64,000 nucleotides of DNA from Fusobacterium_C necrophorum_A (GTDB lineage Bacteria; Fusobacteriota; Fusobacteriia; Fusobacteriales; Fusobacteriaceae), in NCBI RefSeq assembly GCF_004134945.1, contig NZ_SBAP01000013.1, positions 11,726 through 75,725 on the forward strand. Reading direction: 5' to 3'. Shown here one piece after another: positions 35,241 through 44,929 of the stretch. A model generated the notes under the pieces. It was not told the DNA's origin, did not search any database, and saw nothing but the letters and a program-made list of their open reading frames with translations. Within the stretch, counting starts at the first letter, position 1; every line of letters starts with the position of its first letter. Position numbers and translations under genes: made by a program.

Positions 35241-36182
35241 ATGCAAGTAAACGTGATTAAACACAGCAAACGATATTTAGGACTTGCCCTGATGATGGTT
35301 ATCCTCTCTCTTGGGGTCTTTTTTGCCAAAGGATTAAACTATGGAATCGATTTTTCAGGAGGAAACTTATTACAGATTAAATATGAGAAGGAAGTCACTC
35401 TTCATGATATCAATAAAAGTTTGGATCAAATTAAGGATATTCCACAAATCGGTACCAACAGTAGAAAAGTACAAACTTCAGAGGATAATACTGTGATTAT
35501 TCGAACACAGGAAGTCTCTGAAGAGGAAAAGAAAGTAATTTTAAATCAATTGAAAACGATTGGAAACTATCAAATTGACAAAGAGGATAAGGTAGGAGCA
35601 AGTGTTGGAAAGGAACTAAAAACATCAGCTATTTACGCTTTAGGAATTGGAGCGGTATTGATTATTATTTACATTACTTTCCGATTTGAATTTATTTTTG
35701 CTATTGGAGCCATTATTGCTTTGCTTCACGATTTGATTTTAGCCATCGGTTGTATTTCCTTGTTGTATTATGAGATCAATACTCCGTTCATTGCGGCTAT
35801 TTTGACGATTTTAGGATACTCTATCAATGATACCATTGTAGTATTTGATAGGATTCGAGAAAATTTAAAACGAAGAGGAAAGACGGACATGAGCATAGAG
35901 GATTGTCTGACAAAATCCGTCAACCAAGTTATGATTCGCTCTATCAATACTTCCGTAACGACTTTGTTTGCCATTGTAGCAATTTTATTATTAGGAGGAG
36001 ATAGCTTACAAACTTTTATTGTGACACTTCTGGTTGGAATTTTAGCCGGAACCTATAGTTCTGTTTTTATTGCAACACCGGTGGTATATTTCTTGCATAA
36101 AAAAGGCAATGGAAAAGGAATGGAGAAAATTTCCGTAGATGACGACGAAGAAAACGAAGAGGAAGAAAAGATTTTGGTATAG
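35241..36182 (+). CDS. secF: protein translocase subunit SecF
   Basis: A 313-residue partner of SecD: GIDFSGGNLLQIKY near residues 36-49 and GYSINDTIVVFDRIRENLK near 192-210. ATG 35241 is chosen since GGGGAGG precedes it and it begins one base after the secD stop; the longer in-frame opening would overlap secD. The C-terminus is acidic. Confidence 0.96.
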   Translation: MQVNVIKHSKRYLGLALMMVILSLGVFFAKGLNYGIDFSGGNLLQIKYEKEVTLHDINKSLDQIKDIPQIGTNSRKVQTSEDNTVIIRTQEVSEEEKKVILNQLKTIGNYQIDKEDKVGASVGKELKTSAIYALGIGAVLIIIYITFRFEFIFAIGAIIALLHDLILAIGCISLLYYEINTPFIAAILTILGYSINDTIVVFDRIRENLKRRGKTDMSIEDCLTKSVNQVMIRSINTSVTTLFAIVAILLLGGDSLQTFIVTLLVGILAGTYSSVFIATPVVYFLHKKGNGKGMEKISVDDDEENEEEEKILV

Positions 36183-36191
36183 ATAAGGAAG

Positions 36192-36229
36192 GAGCTGTCT
36201 TAGAGAGGAGACATAGGACAGCTCTTTTA
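36192..36229 (+). terminator. terminator after secF
   Basis: GAGCTGTC (36192-36199) pairs with GACAGCTC (36217-36224), 17-base loop, then TTTT. It marks the end of the dus-mutS-lpt-alaS-sec run. Confidence 0.75.
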
Positions 36230-36250
36230 AAAATTGAGGAGAGTTTTGCG

Positions 36251-37315
36251 ATGAGAGCATGGGTAGAAATTGATACGGAACATTTAAGGCATAATATTCG
36301 GGAAATTCAAAAAAGAGCAGAAGGATTGGAGATTTGCGGAGTGATCAAGGCGAACGCTTATGGATTGGGAGTCCTTCCCGTTGCTAACATTTTAGCGGAG
36401 GAGGGGATTCGTTTTTTTGCAGTGGCCTCCTTGGAGGAAGCCGAGGAAGTGAGAAATGCCGGAATTGTAGGAGAAATTTTAATCTTGGGTTCTCTATTTC
36501 ATGATGAAATTTTAGAGGCGGAAAAAGCGGATTTTCATATCAATGTCAGCAGTCGAGAGGAGTTGGAGTGGATTTCTCAGCATGCTCCGAAGGTAAAAAT
36601 TCATGTAAAAATTGATACGGGAATGACAAGGTTAGGATTTTCCTATCAGGAAGGAAAAGATGTCCTTGCTTTTGCCAAACAACTTTCTTTGAATGTTAGC
36701 GGAGTTTTTTCACATTTTTCAGATGCCGACGGGTTTTCTCCAGAGGCACAGAAATACACCGAAACACAAATAGAGCGCTTTTTACCTTATGCAGATCAAA
36801 AAGATATTCCCTATCGTCATATTTTTAATAGTGGGGCTTTGGTGCAACACAGGGAACAAAAAATTGGAAATATGGTGAGAGCGGGTATCTGTATGTATGG
36901 AATTTTAGGTTCCACTCCCATTCCTCATTTTAAAAATGTAGTGACGTTAAAAACAAAGGTTTTGTTTAAGAAAAAAGTGGAAGAAGATACCTATGTTTCC
37001 TATGGAAGATTATATTGTCTAAAGAAAGGAGAGACGTATGTCACCTTACCAATCGGCTATGCGGATGGTGTCAAAAAATACTTAGCCAATGGGGGAAAGG
37101 TAGAAATTTTAGGAGAGTTATGTCCGATTATCGGAGCGATTTGTATGGATATGATGATGGTCAAAATTCCGGAAAATTTGGCGGATAAGATTGAGATAGG
37201 AACCGAAGTTACTGTATGGAATAATGAAATCATTGAAAAAAACAACATTCCGGAAACTTGTACTTGGGATATGTTCACAGCTTTAGGAAGAAGAGTGCAG
37301 AGAGTTTATAAATAG
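36251..37315 (+). CDS. alr: alanine racemase
   Basis: A 354-residue PLP enzyme. The cofactor lysine is Lys33 in VIKANAYGLG, the partner Tyr lies in VSYGRLY near residue 253, and PIGYADG follows. It makes D-alanine for peptidoglycan. The start MRAWVEID is the usual one, though the RBS (GAGGAG, 36237-36242) is slightly close. A new transcription unit appears to begin here after the secF terminator. Confidence 0.96.
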   Translation: MRAWVEIDTEHLRHNIREIQKRAEGLEICGVIKANAYGLGVLPVANILAEEGIRFFAVASLEEAEEVRNAGIVGEILILGSLFHDEILEAEKADFHINVSSREELEWISQHAPKVKIHVKIDTGMTRLGFSYQEGKDVLAFAKQLSLNVSGVFSHFSDADGFSPEAQKYTETQIERFLPYADQKDIPYRHIFNSGALVQHREQKIGNMVRAGICMYGILGSTPIPHFKNVVTLKTKVLFKKKVEEDTYVSYGRLYCLKKGETYVTLPIGYADGVKKYLANGGKVEILGELCPIIGAICMDMMMVKIPENLADKIEIGTEVTVWNNEIIEKNNIPETCTWDMFTALGRRVQRVYK

Positions 37316-37329
37316 AAAGTAGGAGAGTT

Positions 37330-38511
37330 ATGGCAAAGATTGTGTTACAACGTGGGAAAGAGAAAAAAATACAAAATTTTTATCCCAATGTCTTTCAAGA
37401 TGAAATCCGAGAGAAAATAGGAGTGATGAAAACAGGAGATTTGGTGGATATTGTGACCGAAGAAATGCAATTTGTGGCAAGAGGCTATGTCACTGAGGGG
37501 AGTTCTGCCTATGTGAGAGTGTTAACGACAAAAGATGAAAAAATTGACAAGAGCTTTTTTCAAAAAAGAATTAAAACGGCCTACGAAAGAAGAAAAGTTT
37601 TGTTAGAAGAAACCAATTGTATTCGTGCCTTTTTTTCAGAAGGAGATGGCATTCCCGGTTTGATTATTGATAAGTTTGAACACTATGTTGCCGTACAATT
37701 TCGAAACTCCGGCTTGGAGAGCTTTCGTCAGGAGATTCTCAATGCGATTAAGAAATATTTAAAGCCGAAAGGAATTTATGAGAGAAGTGATGTAGAAAAT
37801 CGAACTCATGAGGGAGTCGAACAAAAGACCGGAATTCTTTTCGGAGAGATTCCGGAGCGAATTGTGATGGAAGATAATGGAGTGAAATATCATATTGACA
37901 TTGTCAATGGACAAAAAACGGGATTTTTCTTGGACCAAAGAGATTCCAGAAAATTTATTCAGAAATATATTGATGAAAAGACACGTTTTTTAGATGTTTT
38001 TTCCAGTAGTGGAGGCTTTTCCATGGCAGCTTTACGAAAGGGAGCAAAAGAAGTTATTGCCATTGATAAGGATGCTCATGCTTTAGAATTATGTCGGGAA
38101 AACTATGCATTGAACAACTTTCACTCCCCTTTTTCTACCATGGAGGGAGATGCGTTTCTTTTACTGGAAACTTTAGGAAATCGAAAGGAGAAATTTGATA
38201 TTATCACCTTAGATCCTCCCTCTTTGATTAAAAGAAAATCGGAAATTTATCGAGGAAGAGATTTTTTTCTCGACTTATGTGAAAAAAGTTTTCCTCTCTT
38301 GAAAGACAATGGAATTTTAGGAGTGATGACCTGTGCCTATCATATTTCTTTGCAGGATTTAATTGAAGTCACTCGAATGGCGGCTTCCAAGCATGGTAAG
38401 AAGCTGAGAGTCTTGGGAGTTAACTATCAACCGGAAGATCATCCTTGGATTTTACATATTCCGGAAACGTTATATTTGAAAGTACTTTGGGTACAGATCG
38501 TGGAGGACTAA
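37330..38511 (+). CDS. class I SAM-dependent rRNA methyltransferase (RlmI-like)
   Basis: A 393-residue protein with an N-terminal PUA-like domain (LQRGKEKKIQNFYPNVF near 5-21), a middle RlmI-type EEHUD region and a C-terminal Rossmann methyltransferase domain: VDFSSSGGFSMAALRKGA-type motif I near 222-238 and the DPPSLIK motif near 297. Homologues methylate C5 of cytosine 1962 in 23S rRNA. The exact target here is inferred. Confidence 0.88.
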   Translation: MAKIVLQRGKEKKIQNFYPNVFQDEIREKIGVMKTGDLVDIVTEEMQFVARGYVTEGSSAYVRVLTTKDEKIDKSFFQKRIKTAYERRKVLLEETNCIRAFFSEGDGIPGLIIDKFEHYVAVQFRNSGLESFRQEILNAIKKYLKPKGIYERSDVENRTHEGVEQKTGILFGEIPERIVMEDNGVKYHIDIVNGQKTGFFLDQRDSRKFIQKYIDEKTRFLDVFSSSGGFSMAALRKGAKEVIAIDKDAHALELCRENYALNNFHSPFSTMEGDAFLLLETLGNRKEKFDIITLDPPSLIKRKSEIYRGRDFFLDLCEKSFPLLKDNGILGVMTCAYHISLQDLIEVTRMAASKHGKKLRVLGVNYQPEDHPWILHIPETLYLKVLWVQIVED

Positions 38512-38522
38512 GGAGGAAGTAT

Positions 38523-39074
38523 ATGTATTTAGATATTATTGTTTGTGTGATTCTACTATTAGCAATTTTGACAGGAGCCACGAATGGAATGTATGTAGAA
38601 TTTATTTCCATGTTTGGTCTATTTTTGAATATTATGCTGACAAAGTCTTATACTCCAAGTATTATTTCTTTTTTTAAAATTAAATATATCAATAATAACT
38701 ATGCTTTGACCTACATTGTGGTGTTTATCAGCCTATATCTTTTGATTAAGATTGTGCTTTGTATCAGTAATCGAGTGTTGCGAGATAAGAGTAAAGGGAT
38801 CATTACTCGAGGAATTGGAGCACTGATTGGATTGGCAAAAGGGACGGTAATTGCTTTTATTTTTCTGTTGATCTATAATTTTTCCATGGACTTGTTTCCA
38901 AGTATTCGAGTTTATTCCGTCGGAAGTAAGGCAAATGTCATCTTTGCAGATGTCGTACCGGAAATGGAAAAATTTATTCCGGATATTTTTGTAGAGAAAT
39001 TGAATCGTATGAGAAATTTTAACTTTATAGAAAAGGCATTGAGAAATCAAAGGAATGCATATGAAAATAATTAA
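38523..39074 (+). CDS. CvpA family membrane protein
   Basis: A 183-residue protein with four predicted transmembrane helices and the pattern DIIVCVILLLAILTGATNGM at the N-terminus and RGIGALIGLAKGTVIAFIF in the middle, typical of the CvpA/colicin V production family. ATG 38523 has AAGGAGG upstream. The function of the family is poorly understood (envelope homeostasis, purF-linked in E. coli). Confidence 0.82.
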   Translation: MYLDIIVCVILLLAILTGATNGMYVEFISMFGLFLNIMLTKSYTPSIISFFKIKYINNNYALTYIVVFISLYLLIKIVLCISNRVLRDKSKGIITRGIGALIGLAKGTVIAFIFLLIYNFSMDLFPSIRVYSVGSKANVIFADVVPEMEKFIPDIFVEKLNRMRNFNFIEKALRNQRNAYENN

Positions 39075-40137
39075 CTCGTATATTCTAAAAGAAAGTAGAG
39101 GACCCATTGTACTGAGTGTGTCTATTTTTACTTTTATATTTTTATTGGACATTATTGTGACTATGATGGAGAGCATTATTGTGAAAGGAATTTCTGTGTT
39201 TGATGTGACAAGGCTCCTTTCTTTCTATGTTCCTCCTATCCTGACTCAAACTCTTCCTTTGGGGCTTTTTGTAGGGATTATGATTACTTTCTCAAAATTT
39301 ACAAGAAGTAGTGAGGCAATTGCGATGAATTCTATCGGTATGGATATTCGTGCCATTTTAAAACCGATTTTGTATTTGGGCTTTGCCTCCATGTTCTTTA
39401 TTTTGTTTTTACAGGAAAGTATTATTCCCAGATCCTATATTAAGTTGCAGTATCTGGCTTCCAAAATTGCCTATGAGAATCCGGTATTTCAACTGAAAGA
39501 AAGAACGTTTATGAATAATTTGGAAAATTATAGTCTGTATATAGATAAAGTGGGAAGAGACAAGCATGCAAAGGGAATTTTAATTTTCGAAAATGATAAA
39601 AAATCTACTTTTCCGGTGGTATTGGCGGGGCATGAAGCATATTGGCGAGATTCTTCCATTGTCTTGGAAAAGGCAAATTTCATCAGCTTTGACGAGAAGG
39701 GAGTTCGGAAGTTAACAGGAAGTTTTGAGGATAAGAGAGTGGAGCTGCAGGCTTATTTCTCTGATTTAAAGATTAAAGTAAAAGAAACCGAGATGATGAG
39801 CATAGCCACACTATTGCAAGAGATGAAAGGCAAGACGAAGGAAGAAAAATTAATTTATAAGGTGGAACTTCATCGGAAACTGGCTTTGCCCTTTTCTTCC
39901 GTTATGTTGTCTGTGTTAGGGGTATTGCTTTCCATTGGACATCAGAGAAGCGGCAAAAAAGCCGGAATTTTAGTTGGAATTTTGACAATTTTCTTCTATA
40001 TTTCTTTGTTAAATGTGGGAATTGTTTTGGCAAATGTAGGCAAAATTCCAATTTTATTGGGAGTTTGGCTTCCGAATTTATTGTTGGCGGCTCTTACTTA
40101 TCGTTTGTATCTGGTCAAAAAAAGAAAGGGGATTTAG
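39061..40137 (+). CDS. lptF: LPS export permease LptF-like (YjgP/YjgQ family)
   Basis: A 358-residue protein with six helices arranged three plus three around a periplasmic jellyroll (residues about 130-240). The N-terminus YILKESRGPIVLSVSIF and PLGLFVGIMITFSKFTRSSE segment are typical of LptF/LptG. ATG 39061 has AAAGGA six bases upstream; the ATG at 39055 overlaps that RBS. It forms the LptB2FG core with the next gene. The F versus G assignment is by order only. Confidence 0.88.
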   Translation: MKIINSYILKESRGPIVLSVSIFTFIFLLDIIVTMMESIIVKGISVFDVTRLLSFYVPPILTQTLPLGLFVGIMITFSKFTRSSEAIAMNSIGMDIRAILKPILYLGFASMFFILFLQESIIPRSYIKLQYLASKIAYENPVFQLKERTFMNNLENYSLYIDKVGRDKHAKGILIFENDKKSTFPVVLAGHEAYWRDSSIVLEKANFISFDEKGVRKLTGSFEDKRVELQAYFSDLKIKVKETEMMSIATLLQEMKGKTKEEKLIYKVELHRKLALPFSSVMLSVLGVLLSIGHQRSGKKAGILVGILTIFFYISLLNVGIVLANVGKIPILLGVWLPNLLLAALTYRLYLVKKRKGI

Positions 40138-40139
40138 GG

Positions 40140-41225
40140 ATGAAGAAATTGGATATCTATATTACGAAAAACTTCTTAAAATATTTTTCCTATAGCCTGT
40201 TTTCCTTTTTAGCCATTTTTGTATTGAGCCAGATTTTCAAAGTTCTTCGTTATGTGAATGAGGGGCAATTGTCTGCGGGAGAGGTTCCTCTTTTCCTTGG
40301 AAATTTATTGCCCGGGATTATTATTAATGTGGCTCCTTTGGCTGTGTTATTGGGAGGATTGATTTCTATCAATATTATGGCGAGTAATTTGGAGATTATT
40401 TCTTTAAAAACGTCAGGAATTCGTTTTGCTCGTTTGGTGAGAGGACCGATTGTAGTCTCTTTTTTCATCTCCCTTGTTGTTTTTTATCTGAATGACAGAG
40501 TGTATCCGGGTTCCGTCGTACGCAACCGAGAATTGCGTGGAAAAGCGGATGTGGAAGAGAGAGAGCTTCCTAAAGAAAAAGAAAATGCTTTTTTTCGAAA
40601 TGAGGAGGGGCGTTATGTCTACTATATGAAAAAGATAAATCGAGAAAAAGGAATAATGGATTATGTTGAAATCTTAGATATGTCGGAGGACTTTGATAAG
40701 ATTGAGAGAATTATTACTGCCAAACAAGGAAAGTATGATTTTGAGAAAAAAATATGGATTTTCAAAGAGGTAAATCTTTATTATCCGGAAACGGATAAAA
40801 CGGAGAGTCGGGTTTTGATTCAAGACGAAAAATATAGGGATGAGCCGGATCGTTTTATTTCTCTTTCCAATATCGTTCCGAAACAGCAAACGATTGCAGA
40901 ATTAAAGAAGGCGATCAAAGAAGGCAGTGCTACAGGAAATGAAATCCGAGAAATGTTATCGGAATTGGGAAAACGTTATTCCTTTCCTTTTGCAAGTTTT
41001 GTCGTCTCCTTCCTGGGACTTGCTTTAGGGAGCCATTATGTAAGGGGAATGTCCATTCTGAATATTGTCATTTCTATTTTACTGGGTTATGCTTATTATT
41101 TGATGGAAGGAGCTTTTGAAGCCCTGGGAATGAACGGTTATTTAAATCCTTTTCTCTCAGGTTGGATTCCCAATTTATTATTTTTGGCGGCAGGGCTCTA
41201 TTTTATGAGAAGAGCGGAATATTAG
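40140..41225 (+). CDS. lptG: LPS export permease LptG-like (YjgP/YjgQ family)
   Basis: A 361-residue paralogue of the preceding gene, starting KKLDIYITKNFLKYF and containing APLAVLLGGLISINIMASNLE, then a periplasmic jellyroll and three C-terminal helices (PFASFVVSFLGLALGSHY). It begins two bases after the lptF stop with TAGGG as a weak RBS, suggesting coupled translation. With LptB (30.2 kb) and the giant bridge protein it completes an LPS export machine. Confidence 0.88.
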   Translation: MKKLDIYITKNFLKYFSYSLFSFLAIFVLSQIFKVLRYVNEGQLSAGEVPLFLGNLLPGIIINVAPLAVLLGGLISINIMASNLEIISLKTSGIRFARLVRGPIVVSFFISLVVFYLNDRVYPGSVVRNRELRGKADVEERELPKEKENAFFRNEEGRYVYYMKKINREKGIMDYVEILDMSEDFDKIERIITAKQGKYDFEKKIWIFKEVNLYYPETDKTESRVLIQDEKYRDEPDRFISLSNIVPKQQTIAELKKAIKEGSATGNEIREMLSELGKRYSFPFASFVVSFLGLALGSHYVRGMSILNIVISILLGYAYYLMEGAFEALGMNGYLNPFLSGWIPNLLFLAAGLYFMRRAEY

Positions 41226-41237
41226 AAAGAGGTGATT

Positions 41238-42488
41238 ATGAACGAAGGAGTACAAGTAAAAACATTATCAAACGGTATTACGGTATTGATAGAGAAAGTT
41301 CCTGAATTGCAAAGTTTTTCTTTGGGTTTTTTTGTTCGAACAGGAGCGAGAAATGAAAGAGAAGAAGAGAGCGGGATTTCTCATTTCATAGAACATATGA
41401 TGTTCAAGGGAACGGAAACAAGAACTGCGAAGGAGTTGTCTGAAATCATAGACAATGAAGGCGGAATGATGAATGCCTATACCAGTCGGGAAACTACGGT
41501 GTATTATGTACAATTGCTGTCCAGCAAGTTGGAGATAGCCATTGATGTTCTTTCCGACATGATGTTACATTCCACCTTTACAGAAGAAAATATTGAAAAA
41601 GAAAGAAATGTCATTATTGAAGAAATAAAAATGTATGAGGATAGTCCTGAAGATACGGTGCATGATGAAAATATCAGTTTTGCTTTGCGAGGGATTCAAT
41701 CCAACAGTATTTCCGGGACACCGGAAGGATTGAAGAAAATTACAAGAGAGCATTTTATGAAGTATTTGCGAGATCAATATGTGGCTTCCAATTTAACGAT
41801 TGTCATTTCCGGAAATTTTGATGAAGAGTTGTTGATGACACAGTTGGAAGAAAAAATGTCCGCTTTTCCAAGTTCGACCGAGAAGAGAGACTATGACAAT
41901 CGCTATGAAATTTATTCGGGAACACAGATTATCACGAGAGACACTCAACAGGTTCATATCTGTTTTAACACTCGGGGGATTGACATACATCATCCTAAGA
42001 GATATGCCGTTGCTATTTTAACAAGTGCTTTGGGAGGCGGAATGAGTGCCAGGTTATTTCAAAAGATTCGGGAAGAAAGAGGATTGGCGTATTCTGTATA
42101 CAGTTATCAATCTGTTTATGAAGATTGCGGACTGTTTACCACCTATGCCGGAACTACGAAAGAAGCCTATCGGGATGTCATTGCCATGATCCAAGAAGAA
42201 TATCAGGAAATTTTGGAGCATGGAATTACAGAACAGGAATTACGACGTTGTAAAAATCAATTTACCAGTGCTCTGATGTTTCATTTGGAAAGCAGCAAGG
42301 GAAGAATGTCCAGTATTGCGGCTTCTTATATGAATAACGGAAGAGTGGAGACAAAAGAAGAAGTGATTCAAAATATCAATGCCGTTTCTTTGGAAGATAT
42401 TCAAGAAGTTGCAAAATATTTGTTTGATGAAAAATATTATTCCTGTACTATATTGGGGAATATAAAAGAAGGGGAGTTTACATTATGA
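41238..42488 (+). CDS. M16 family zinc peptidase
   Basis: A 416-residue processing-peptidase-like protein with the inverted zinc motif HFIEH (His49, Glu52, His53) and the downstream Glu in the ERNVIIEEIKMYEDSPED segment. The C-terminal half contains GGGMSARLFQKIREERGLAYSVYS. Homologues near dut are B. subtilis YmxG/MlpA. ATG 41238 follows AAAGAGGTG; a GTG six bases earlier is inside the RBS. It overlaps dut by four bases. Confidence 0.92.
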   Translation: MNEGVQVKTLSNGITVLIEKVPELQSFSLGFFVRTGARNEREEESGISHFIEHMMFKGTETRTAKELSEIIDNEGGMMNAYTSRETTVYYVQLLSSKLEIAIDVLSDMMLHSTFTEENIEKERNVIIEEIKMYEDSPEDTVHDENISFALRGIQSNSISGTPEGLKKITREHFMKYLRDQYVASNLTIVISGNFDEELLMTQLEEKMSAFPSSTEKRDYDNRYEIYSGTQIITRDTQQVHICFNTRGIDIHHPKRYAVAILTSALGGGMSARLFQKIREERGLAYSVYSYQSVYEDCGLFTTYAGTTKEAYRDVIAMIQEEYQEILEHGITEQELRRCKNQFTSALMFHLESSKGRMSSIAASYMNNGRVETKEEVIQNINAVSLEDIQEVAKYLFDEKYYSCTILGNIKEGEFTL

Positions 42489-42925
42489 GTAAAATACAAG
42501 TGAAAGTAGTTTTAGAAGAGGGAGTGCAACTGCCGAAATATGAAAGTGCGGGAGCAGCGGGCTTAGATGTCAGGGCCAATATTTCAGAAAGTATTACTTT
42601 GGGGAGTTTAGAACGTGCTTTGATTCCAACCGGGATTCGAATGGCAATTCCGGAGGGCTATGAAGTACAGGTACGTCCAAGAAGCGGTTTGGCGTTGAAA
42701 CATGGCATTACTTTGTTAAACACTCCCGGAACGATTGATTCCGACTATCGGGGAGAACTGAAAATTATTATTGCCAATATGAGTAAAGAGCCCTATGTAA
42801 TAGAAGCTCAGGAAAGAATCGGACAATTGGTATTGAATAAAGTGGAACAAATGGAGTTTGAAATTGTATCCTCTTTGGATGAAACCGTTCGTGGAGAAGG
42901 GGGATTTGGACATACAGGAAAGTAA
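42485..42925 (+). CDS. dut: deoxyuridine 5'-triphosphate nucleotidohydrolase
   Basis: A 146-residue trimeric dUTPase with all five motifs: SAGAAGLDVRA, PRSGLALKHG, LLNTPGTIDSDYRGE, QERIGQLV and the C-terminal RGEGGFGHTGK. It hydrolyses dUTP to dUMP and PPi. It is translationally coupled to the M16 gene (ATGA). Confidence 0.97.
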   Translation: MSKIQVKVVLEEGVQLPKYESAGAAGLDVRANISESITLGSLERALIPTGIRMAIPEGYEVQVRPRSGLALKHGITLLNTPGTIDSDYRGELKIIIANMSKEPYVIEAQERIGQLVLNKVEQMEFEIVSSLDETVRGEGGFGHTGK

Positions 42926-42934
42926 GAGGTTGTT

Positions 42935-44041
42935 ATGGGAAAAAATCGAAAAAGATATTTTCTAATCAAGCGATTGAAGAAGATGAATTTATGGTTGATT
43001 GCCAATATACTGGCTATTTTCGCCTTGAGTTTAATGAGCATTTATAGCTCTACGATTCCAAAAGGACCCGGTTTTTTTCAGAAAGAGTTGATATGGTTTT
43101 TCATTAGTGCTATCGTATTTGTGGCTTTTTCGTTATTGGACTATCATAAATATATGAAATATGATCGCTATGTCTATTTATTCAATGTACTCATGCTTCT
43201 GTCCGTTTTTGTCATAGGGACGAAGCGTTTAGGAGCACAGAGATGGATAGATTTAGGACCTATTTCGATTCAACCGTCTGAATTTGCAAAAATATTTTTA
43301 GTATTGACTCTTTCCAGCTACATGGCAAAACATTCGAATGAAAGATTTGAGGGCTTTAGATCCATGATGCTATCTTTTTTTCATATGCTGCCGATTTTTA
43401 TACTCATCGCTTTACAGCCGGATTTGGGAACTTCTTTGGTGTTGCTTGTGATCTATGCCAGTTTGGTATTTATCAACGGTTTGGACTGGAGAACTATTTT
43501 TATTTTGCTTCTTGCTGCGATTTCAGCGATTCCGGGAGCTTATTTCTTCTTATTACATGACTATCAAAGGCAGAGAGTCTTAACTTTTTTGAATCCCGGA
43601 GAGGATATGCTGGGCTCCGGTTGGAATGTCATGCAATCGATGATCGCCATTGGTTCGGGAGGGGTTCGAGGTAAGGGATTTTTGGAGAACTCCCAGAGTA
43701 AATTGCGGTTTTTACCGGAATCTCATACCGATTTTATCGGAGCGGTCTATTTGGAGGAAAGAGGATTTTTAGGGGGAGTTGCTTTGTTACTGCTCTATTT
43801 GCTTTTACTCATTCAAATTTTAAAGATTGCGGAGGATACCGAAGAACGATTTGGAAAATTGATTTGCTATGGAATTGCTTCCATTTTCTTTTTTCATATT
43901 TTCATCAATTTAGGAATGATTATGGGAATTATGCCGGTAACGGGTTTACCTCTTCTCCTGATGAGCTACGGAGGAAGTTCTTTGGTGTTTGCCTATATGA
44001 TGCTGGGCATTGTGCAAAGTGTAAAATTTTATCGGGGGTAG
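42935..44041 (+). CDS. rodA: rod shape-determining glycosyltransferase RodA (SEDS family)
   Basis: A 368-residue SEDS protein with ten helices. The GAQRWIDLGPISIQPSEFAK segment near 92-111 and the loop DYQRQRVLTFLNPGED near 208-223, followed by GWNVMQSMIAIGSGG and FLPESHTDFIGAV, favour RodA over FtsW. It polymerises lipid II with a class B PBP during elongation. No PBP2 gene is nearby. Start has AGAGG seven bases upstream. Confidence 0.9.
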   Translation: MGKNRKRYFLIKRLKKMNLWLIANILAIFALSLMSIYSSTIPKGPGFFQKELIWFFISAIVFVAFSLLDYHKYMKYDRYVYLFNVLMLLSVFVIGTKRLGAQRWIDLGPISIQPSEFAKIFLVLTLSSYMAKHSNERFEGFRSMMLSFFHMLPIFILIALQPDLGTSLVLLVIYASLVFINGLDWRTIFILLLAAISAIPGAYFFLLHDYQRQRVLTFLNPGEDMLGSGWNVMQSMIAIGSGGVRGKGFLENSQSKLRFLPESHTDFIGAVYLEERGFLGGVALLLLYLLLLIQILKIAEDTEERFGKLICYGIASIFFFHIFINLGMIMGIMPVTGLPLLLMSYGGSSLVFAYMMLGIVQSVKFYRG

Positions 44042-44042
44042 C

Positions 44043-44915
44043 ATGAAAGAATATCGAGTAAAAGAAAAGTATATTGGAGTGCGAGTGGACAGATACCTTA
44101 GAAAAGAGTTTCCGGACTTATCGTTAGGAGATATTTTCAAAGGTCTAAGAACCGGTAAGATAAAAGTGAATGGAAAAAAAGTAAAAGAGAATTATCGTTT
44201 TGTATCGGAAGATTGTATTCAACTTTATTTGGAGATCAAAGAGCAAAAGAAAAGGGAATTTTTAATCTTGTCTTCTGAAGAGAGAGCTAAATTGGAAGAA
44301 GGTATTTTGTATCAAGACCAGGATATATTGGTCTATTGTAAAAAAGCGGGAGAGTTAATGCACAAAGGGAGTTCTCATGACTATGGTTTGGCGGAACAGT
44401 TTCAGGCCTATTTTCAAAATGAGGATTTTCACTTTGTAAATCGTTTGGATAAGGAGACCTCCGGACTTGTTTTGGGAGGGAAATGTTTAAAAATTGTTCG
44501 TGAATTGGCGGCGGCTATAAAAAAGAGGACAATTGTCAAAAAATATTATATAATAGTGGAGGGGAATCCGCCTAAAAATCATTTTTCTTTAAGAAGTTAT
44601 TTGAAAAAAGGAGAAACTCGAGTCTTGGAAAGTCAATGTGCCAAGGAAGATTACCGAGAATGTTCGGCAAGTTTTCAGGTTTTGAAACGGAAAAAAGATT
44701 ACTCTCTTCTGGAAGCAAATTTGGAAACAGGACGAACTCATCAGTTAAGAGTACAACTCGCCGGAATGGGCTTTCCCATTTTAGGAGATGGAAAGTATGG
44801 AAAAAAGAAAGCGGGAAGAATGTACTTACACTCACATTTGTTAAAAATTTCAGATTGGGAACAAGAATGGGATACAGGAATTCCCACTGAATTTTTATGG
44901 TATTTTAATAAATAA
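44043..44915 (+). CDS. RluA family pseudouridine synthase
   Basis: A 290-residue protein: N-terminal S4 domain (RVDRYLRKEFPDLSLGDIFKGLRTGKIKVNGKKV region, residues 13-45) and catalytic domain with the HFVNRLDKETSGLVL motif near 131-145 (catalytic Asp in RLDKETSG). GRTHQLRVQ follows near 229. It makes pseudouridines in 23S rRNA (RluC/RluD-like). It starts one base after rodA. Confidence 0.93.
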   Translation: MKEYRVKEKYIGVRVDRYLRKEFPDLSLGDIFKGLRTGKIKVNGKKVKENYRFVSEDCIQLYLEIKEQKKREFLILSSEERAKLEEGILYQDQDILVYCKKAGELMHKGSSHDYGLAEQFQAYFQNEDFHFVNRLDKETSGLVLGGKCLKIVRELAAAIKKRTIVKKYYIIVEGNPPKNHFSLRSYLKKGETRVLESQCAKEDYRECSASFQVLKRKKDYSLLEANLETGRTHQLRVQLAGMGFPILGDGKYGKKKAGRMYLHSHLLKISDWEQEWDTGIPTEFLWYFNK

Positions 44916-44929
44916 ATAAGGGAGGAAAC

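Noticed and set aside
40065..40139. N-terminal extension of LptG into lptF
   Set aside because: There is no RBS for it and the ATG at 40140 gives the usual LptG start.
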